Shown here one piece after another: positions 7,274-11,622 of a stretch of DNA of 11,622 bases; the first letter of the stretch is position 1, and each line of letters starts with the position of its first letter. The notes below the pieces were generated by a model, which did not search any database, was not told the DNA's origin, and saw nothing but the letters and a program-made list of their open reading frames with translations. The translations under genes and the position numbers were made by a program. This stretch comes from an uncultured Oscillospiraceae bacterium. GTDB taxonomy: Bacteria; Bacillota; Clostridia; Oscillospirales; Acutalibacteraceae. The stretch lies in NCBI GenBank assembly GCA_900548305.1, contig URJZ01000033.1:1-11622 (forward strand), read 5' to 3'.

Positions 7274-7300
7274 ATGAATTGATATTTATGGCAGATGATG

Positions 7301-7308
7301 GGCGGTGA
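7301..7308 (+). promoter_or_regulatory. Ribosome binding site that sets the mreB start at GTG 7313
   Basis: GGCGGTGA differs from the ideal GGAGGTGA by one base and is at the normal distance from GTG 7313. The ATG codons at 7295 and 7298 overlap or precede this site and have no ribosome binding site of their own. Confidence 0.65.
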
Positions 7309-7312
7309 ACAC

Positions 7313-8338
7313 GTGGCAGGAAAAGACATAGCGATTGATTTGGGTACTTCGACAATTAAAATCTATATGGAAGGCAAAGGCATTGTGCTCAACGAGCCTG
7401 CAGTGGTAGCAGTAGATTTAATTAACGATGAAATTATAGCAATCGGCAATGAAGCTTATGCCATGTTAGGCAGAACTTCTGAACGCGTATCTGTTGTCCA
7501 GCCATTATGCCACGGTGTGATTTCCGACTATGATTTGATTCAATATACCATTCAGACATTTTTAAAAAAGATAACAGACAGCAAAGTATTTATGCCTCGT
7601 GTTGTGGTAAGTGTTCCGTGTGAAATGACAGAGGTACAGCGTCGTGCTGTTGTGGATTCCATCAGCGCTACAGGCGTAAGAAAAATTTGTTTGATTGAAG
7701 AACCCATTGCCGCAGCGCTCGGTGCCGGTGTGAATATCGAGCAGCCTCATGGGTGTTTGGTAGTGGATATCGGCGGTGGTACAACCGACATGGCGGTTAT
7801 CTCGTTAAGCGGCATCGCAATATCAAAAACCATTAACATTGCAGGCGACGTGTTTGATGAAGCTATTATCAAATATGTCCGCTTTAAGTATCACCTGTTA
7901 ATCGGAAAACGAACAGCAGAAGACGTTAAAATTGCTATTGGCTGTGTATATCCAAGAACAGAATTGATGAAACATAGAATCAAAGGTCGTAATTTAATTA
8001 CAGGATTACCTCAATATGCAGATGTTACCAGTGATGAAATGTTGGAATGTTTATTGGAACCTGCAATGAAAATTACACAAGAGATTCAAAGGATATTACA
8101 GTCTACGCCGCCGGAATTGATGGGAGATATTTTATCAGACGGTATTATTGTAACAGGTGCATCTGCTCAGATTTATGGATTTGATAAATTAATTGCCCGC
8201 AAAACGGAAATCCCTGTGCGCATTGCGGATCATCCTGCTACTTGCGTTGTAGAAGGTGCGGGAAAGGCAATTCAATTTATTGATGACATGGACAAAAAAG
8301 AGTATGGCGTACTCAATCCATTAAGCGATGCATATTAA
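7313..8338 (+). CDS. mreB: MreB/Mbl-like bacterial actin homologue
   Basis: The 341-residue product belongs to the MreB family, which forms membrane-bound filaments that guide cell-wall synthesis. Family features are phosphate-1 loop IDLGTSTIKIY (8-18), EEPIAAALGAG (connect segment), phosphate-2 loop DIGGGTTD (152-159), the segment IKGRNLITGLP, and a C-terminal VVEGAGKAI. Length is normal. Starting at the GTG at 7313 gives (M)AGKDIAIDLG, the usual MreB/Mbl opening. It stands alone: mreC and mreD, often next to the main mreB, are absent, so this may be an extra paralogue (Mbl/MreBH role). An oddity is the adenosine loop near 280-288, which reads VTGASAQIY where the family usually has TGGGALL; phosphate-1 (GTSTIKIY rather than GTANTLIY) is also divergent. 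Nucleotide binding may therefore differ. It has its own promoter and is followed by the pfl promoter with no clear terminator between. Confidence 0.9.
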   Translation: MAGKDIAIDLGTSTIKIYMEGKGIVLNEPAVVAVDLINDEIIAIGNEAYAMLGRTSERVSVVQPLCHGVISDYDLIQYTIQTFLKKITDSKVFMPRVVVSVPCEMTEVQRRAVVDSISATGVRKICLIEEPIAAALGAGVNIEQPHGCLVVDIGGGTTDMAVISLSGIAISKTINIAGDVFDEAIIKYVRFKYHLLIGKRTAEDVKIAIGCVYPRTELMKHRIKGRNLITGLPQYADVTSDEMLECLLEPAMKITQEIQRILQSTPPELMGDILSDGIIVTGASAQIYGFDKLIARKTEIPVRIADHPATCVVEGAGKAIQFIDDMDKKEYGVLNPLSDAY

Positions 8339-8358
8339 CCAAATGATAGAATAGGGTA

Positions 8359-8386
8359 TTGACAAACTTTTTCAATGTGGTATACT
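8359..8386 (+). promoter_or_regulatory. Promoter of the pfl operon
   Basis: A perfect TTGACA -35 box (8359-8364) and TATACT -10 box (8381-8386) are 16 bases apart. The start predicted near 8393 is about ten bases before the riboswitch aptamer, as expected for a riboswitch-led transcript. Confidence 0.8.
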
Positions 8387-8402
8387 GCAAACATAAAGAA
8401 TC

Positions 8403-8474
8403 TTCTATGTGACTGACGGAAATGTGGGATACCACAGGGGAGCATAGAAAATATAAAAGCCGACCGTCTGGGCA
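8403..8474 (+). ncRNA. ZTP riboswitch (pfl motif) aptamer
   Basis: The aptamer matches the pfl-motif consensus, which binds ZTP/ZMP, the alarmone of 10-formyl-tetrahydrofolate shortage. P1 pairs TTCTATG (8403-8409) with CATAGAA (8443-8449). P2 pairs TGTGG (8423-8427) with CCACA (8432-8436). The conserved GGGGAGC follows P2. A 3' domain carries GCCGACC and CTGGGC (8459-8473). The pseudoknot pairs GACGG (8415-8419) with CCGTC (8464-8468); many members have GGCGG/CCGCC, so the A-T here is a compensated change that supports the fold. The aptamer's 3' end overlaps the first bases of the terminator stem, the normal layout of an ON switch: ligand binding should prevent termination and turn on pflB. 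The downstream gene is the very one for which the motif was named. Confidence 0.95.
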
Positions 8475-8498
8475 ATCCACTTGTGGATTGCCTTTTTT
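8471..8498 (+). terminator. Riboswitch-controlled intrinsic terminator
   Basis: GGCAATCCAC (8471-8480) and GTGGATTGCC (8483-8492) form a 10-base inverted repeat, folding in practice as an 8-base stem with a 6-base loop. It is followed by six T (8493-8498). The 5' arm shares GGC with the aptamer's final CTGGGC, so aptamer and terminator compete. Confidence 0.93.
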
Positions 8499-8548
8499 GT
8501 TATCTTCAAAGGGTATCCTCAGTGGATATCGATATGATGGAGGATAAC

Positions 8549-10789
8549 ATGGAAACACAAGTATTTGAGCAATGGAATGGATTTCAAGGTGAAACCTGGA
8601 AAAAGTGCATTGATGTACAGGATTTTATTCATCAAAATGTAGCAAGCTATGAAGGTGATGACTCTTTTCTGGAGGGAGCAACAGAACGTACACAACGTTT
8701 AATGCAAAAGTTAAATCAGTTGCTGAGTGTCGAACAGAATTTTGGTGGAGTTTTAGACATTGATACACAGGAAGTTTCGTCGCTGACCGCATATCAACCA
8801 GGATATTTAGACAAAGAAGAAGAATTGATTGTTGGTTTACAAACCAATCGTCCGTTAAAACGGGGAGTGAATCCTTTTGGCGGTATTAATATGGCACGAA
8901 AAGCTTGTCAAGCGTACGGATACAAATTATCCGATAAAATCGAGCAAGAGTTTCAGTATCGTACCACACATAATGATGGTGTGTTCCGTGTTTATACGGA
9001 AGAAATGAGAAAAGTACGCCATGCAGGTATTTTAACAGGTTTGCCTGATGCATACGGCAGAGGAAGAATCATAGGCGACTACCGCAGAGTTGCTCTTTAT
9101 GGATTAGACTTGCTGATTCAGGAAAAACAGCAGGATAAAAAGCGAATAGGAAAAAACGGATTTGATGTGGAAGAAATCCGTTTGTCCGAAGAGTTATATC
9201 AGCAAATTCAATTTTTAAAATATATGCAAGAAATGGCGCAAATGTATGGCTATGATATTTCAAAACCAGCTTCCAATGCCAGGGAAGCAATGCAATGGAC
9301 TTATTTTGCATATCTTGCAGCCATTAAAGAACAAAACGGAGCTGCTATGTCATTGGGTAGAGTTAGCAGTTTTTTTGATATTTATATTGAACGCGACATA
9401 CGAAACGGTCTATTAACAGAGAAAGAGGCACAGGAGTTGGTAGACCATTTTGTGATGAAACTGAGAATGGCAAGACATCTGCGTACACCGGATTACAATG
9501 AATTATTTGGTGGGGACCCAATGTGGATTACAGAATCCCTAGGGGGTATGATGGAGAATGGAAAAACATTGGTTACTAAAAATACATACCGCTTTTTAAA
9601 TACGTTATATAATCTAGGGTCTGCTCCGGAACCAAACTTAACGGTTCTTTGGTCAAAACAACTGCCGGAGCCTTTTAAAGCGTTTTGCGCAAAGGTATCC
9701 CTTGATACTGATTCCATTCAATACGAAAACGATGATGTAATGCGTCCCATTTACGGTGATGATTATGGAATTGCTTGCTGTGTATCCGCAATGAAAATAG
9801 GAAAGCAAATGCAATTCTTTGGTGCACGCTGTAATCTTCCAAAGTTGCTGCTGTTAGCCTTAAACGGAGGATTTGATACTTTTTCTAACTCACAAGCTGG
9901 TCCGAAAGGAGCAGTTTATTCGGATGAAATATTGGATTATGATAAGGTAATGCAGCGATTTCAACTATATAAAGAATGGATATGTGAGCTGTACATCAAT
10001 ACATTAAATGTAATTCACTACATGCACGATAAATATGCTTATGAAAAAACACAAATGGCTTTGCATGATACAGAGGTAGAGCGATTTATGGCTTGTGGTG
10101 TAGCGGGATTATCTGTATTGGCAGATTCACTTAGTGCAATTAAATATGCAACGGTAAAACCAATCCGCAATGAAAACGGTTATATCGTAGATTTTGAAAC
10201 TATAGGCGATTTTCCAAAGTACGGAAATGATGATGACAGAGTGGATACGATTGCCCGGGAAATTTTACATGATATGATAACAGAACTTCGTAAAACAAAG
10301 ACATATCGCAATGCAATACACACATTATCTGTGTTAACCATTACTTCAAATGTAATGTATGGTAAAAAAACAGGTGCTACGCCTGATGGAAGAAAAGCGA
10401 AGGAGGCATTTGCGCCCGGAGCAAATCCAATGCATAATAGAGAGGAAAATGGTGCTTTAGCTTCCTTAAACTCTGTTGCTAAACTCTCTTATGATGATTG
10501 CAGGGACGGTATTTCCAATACGTTTTCTATTACACCTCAAGCGCTAGGTAGCGAAGAAAATAGTAGGGTAAATAATTTGGTGGCAATTTTAGACGGGTAT
10601 TTTTTGCAGAAAGCACAGCATGTCAATGTCAATGTACTCAATCGTAAAACATTGGAAGAGGCATATGAAGATCCTTCCAAATATCCTAATTTGACGATTC
10701 GCGTATCAGGTTATGCCGTTAATTTTCATAAGCTGTCCAAAGAACAGCAAAAAGAGGTCATCAAGCGCACATTTCATGAGGCAATGTAA
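8549..10789 (+). CDS. pflB: Pyruvate formate-lyase (formate acetyltransferase)
   Basis: The 746-residue cytoplasmic glycyl-radical enzyme converts pyruvate and coenzyme A to acetyl-CoA and formate in anaerobic sugar catabolism, and also supplies formate for one-carbon metabolism. True PFL identity, rather than a diol dehydratase or other relative, is shown by GLPDAYGRGRIIGDYRRVALYG, by the paired active-site cysteines C410-C411 in GIACCVSAMKIGK, and by the C-terminal glycyl-radical motif RVSGYAV with G721. Length matches the family. The start at ATG 8549 is chosen for the GGAGGAT site (8539-8545) and because an upstream in-frame ATG at 8483 falls inside the terminator hairpin. It is led by a ZTP riboswitch and followed one base later by its activase gene. 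No formate channel gene (focA) lies in the window. The intact catalytic residues suggest a working enzyme. Confidence 0.97.
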   Translation: METQVFEQWNGFQGETWKKCIDVQDFIHQNVASYEGDDSFLEGATERTQRLMQKLNQLLSVEQNFGGVLDIDTQEVSSLTAYQPGYLDKEEELIVGLQTNRPLKRGVNPFGGINMARKACQAYGYKLSDKIEQEFQYRTTHNDGVFRVYTEEMRKVRHAGILTGLPDAYGRGRIIGDYRRVALYGLDLLIQEKQQDKKRIGKNGFDVEEIRLSEELYQQIQFLKYMQEMAQMYGYDISKPASNAREAMQWTYFAYLAAIKEQNGAAMSLGRVSSFFDIYIERDIRNGLLTEKEAQELVDHFVMKLRMARHLRTPDYNELFGGDPMWITESLGGMMENGKTLVTKNTYRFLNTLYNLGSAPEPNLTVLWSKQLPEPFKAFCAKVSLDTDSIQYENDDVMRPIYGDDYGIACCVSAMKIGKQMQFFGARCNLPKLLLLALNGGFDTFSNSQAGPKGAVYSDEILDYDKVMQRFQLYKEWICELYINTLNVIHYMHDKYAYEKTQMALHDTEVERFMACGVAGLSVLADSLSAIKYATVKPIRNENGYIVDFETIGDFPKYGNDDDRVDTIAREILHDMITELRKTKTYRNAIHTLSVLTITSNVMYGKKTGATPDGRKAKEAFAPGANPMHNREENGALASLNSVAKLSYDDCRDGISNTFSITPQALGSEENSRVNNLVAILDGYFLQKAQHVNVNVLNRKTLEEAYEDPSKYPNLTIRVSGYAVNFHKLSKEQQKEVIKRTFHEAM

Positions 10790-10790
10790 T

Positions 10791-11501
10791 ATGACAAAAG
10801 GTTATATTCATTCCTTTCAAAGTATGGGTACTTTGGATGGTCCGGGAATACGTTTTTTGGTTTTTATGCAAGGATGTCCGCTTCGCTGCGGATATTGCCA
10901 TAATCCTGATACTTGGCATAGGCAGAACTATACTTATTATGAAACTCCTCAGCAAGTATTTGACCGAATACTAAAATATAAACATTATTTTGGAGACCAT
11001 GGCGGCGTAACAGTTTCAGGGGGAGAAGCATTATTACAGCCTGTGTTTGTAAGAGAACTTTTTTCGTTATGCAAAGAGCATCGGATTCATACTTGCCTGG
11101 ATACCAGTGGCTGTATCATAAATGATGATGTGTTGGAATTACTCACTGTAACGGATATGGTACTGCTTGATATTAAATTTTCAGACAAAGAATTGTATCA
11201 TTTACATACAAAAGCAGATATGGATACGGTGATGCGATTTTTATCTGTCTTAGAAAAACGAAATATTCGCACTTGGATTCGTCATGTACTTGTTCCTGAT
11301 TTAAATGATTCTCCGGAACAGCTTTTCCGTTTAAAAGGGTCGCTTCAGGGATATACTTGCATTGAAAAAGTAGAGTTTCTCCCATTTAGAAAACTATGTG
11401 AAGAAAAGTATCGAACACTCCAAATAGAATTTCCGTTTGCAAAATATAGGGAAGGAAATAGGGAAGATATTGAAAGCGCAAATCGTATTTTTGTTTGCTA
11501 A
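10791..11501 (+). CDS. pflA: Pyruvate formate-lyase-activating enzyme (radical SAM)
   Basis: The 236-residue radical S-adenosylmethionine enzyme abstracts a hydrogen from the conserved glycine of PflB to create its radical. It has the cluster motif C29-X3-C33-X2-C36 in GCPLRCGYCHNP, the SAM-binding SGGEAL (76-81), DTSG (104-107) and DIKF (127-130). Length fits the short PFL activase class, with no extra ferredoxin-like insert as seen in activases of other glycyl-radical enzymes. The opening TKGYIHSFQSMGTLDGPGIR is characteristic of PflA. The ATG at 10791 lies one base after the pflB stop, with GAGG (10778-10781) nine bases upstream; an earlier in-frame start would lie within pflB and add residues unlike the family. 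It is cotranscribed with pflB under the ZTP switch. Confidence 0.96.
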   Translation: MTKGYIHSFQSMGTLDGPGIRFLVFMQGCPLRCGYCHNPDTWHRQNYTYYETPQQVFDRILKYKHYFGDHGGVTVSGGEALLQPVFVRELFSLCKEHRIHTCLDTSGCIINDDVLELLTVTDMVLLDIKFSDKELYHLHTKADMDTVMRFLSVLEKRNIRTWIRHVLVPDLNDSPEQLFRLKGSLQGYTCIEKVEFLPFRKLCEEKYRTLQIEFPFAKYREGNREDIESANRIFVC

Positions 11502-11622
11502 TTGCTTTTAATGAGAGCGCGTAAGGAAACATACGGAATAGAGCTTTTTAGTTATCACAAAAATAAATTGATTGCTTTTCATTTGATATTTTTATAATTA
11601 ATATGGATATTGAAACATATTC
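11502..11622. other. Region after pflA, no supported gene
   Basis: No good terminator hairpin follows pflA within these bases, so it may lie beyond the window. A TATAAT (11593-11598) has TTGATT 19 bases and TTGCTT 15 bases upstream; neither spacing is good, so this is only a weak promoter candidate for a gene to the right. Confidence 0.3.

Noticed and set aside
7295..7312. ATG starts at 7295 and 7298 for the mreB-like gene
   Set aside because: They lack a ribosome binding site and would place the good site GGCGGTGA inside the coding sequence; GTG 7313 gives the family's usual N-terminus.
8483..8548. ATG start that would lengthen PflB by 22 residues
   Set aside because: It lies in the riboswitch terminator hairpin; ATG 8549 has a clear GGAGGAT site and gives the normal PFL N-terminus.
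11511..11597. Possible 28-codon small gene after pflA
   Set aside because: No ribosome binding site before the ATG and no recognisable product.

Overview
The window looks like ordinary chromosome from a low-GC, anaerobic Gram-positive bacterium of the class Clostridia. The signs are AT-rich DNA with strong AGGAGG-type ribosome binding sites, a firmicute-style RecD2 (no RecBC partner), a ComF protein, Rrf2 regulators, and an oxygen-sensitive pyruvate formate-lyase with its activase. Assignment below class level is not possible from this sequence alone. I see no insertion sequence, phage gene, tRNA, rRNA or CRISPR array.

Layout: (1) Bases 1-588 are the 3' part of an ABC transporter ATPase; the rest of that transporter lies upstream. 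A strong two-way hairpin terminator (590-620) separates it from a converging pair of overlapping Rrf2-family repressor genes (622-1490, minus strand). (2) A 490-base, very AT-rich gap (1491-1983) holds the divergent promoters of the Rrf2 pair and of the next unit, plus several dyads and possible hairpins. (3) An OmpR-type response regulator and its histidine kinase (1984-4144) overlap each other. They are followed on the same strand, with no clear terminator, by recD2 (4244-6475) and a comF gene that overlaps recD2 by 26 bases. (4) A stand-alone mreB-like gene (7313-8338) has its own near-consensus promoter. (5) A textbook ZTP (pfl-motif) riboswitch with an intrinsic terminator (8403-8498) precedes pflB (8549-10789) and pflA (10791-11501). 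The last 121 bases hold no supported gene.

How the parts work together: the clearest unit is the pfl operon. ZTP builds up when 10-formyl-tetrahydrofolate is short; the switch should then let transcription continue into pflB, whose product formate can refill the formyl-folate pool. PflA installs the glycyl radical on PflB. RecD2 and ComF fit DNA repair and uptake, and the two-component system has no evident target next to it. The tandem Rrf2 pair, one with a three-cysteine cluster and one without, is the most interesting regulatory arrangement. I did not find a convincing previously undescribed system; the best leads are the structured intergenic region 1565-1900, the tandem Rrf2 pair and the altered nucleotide-binding loop of the MreB homologue.
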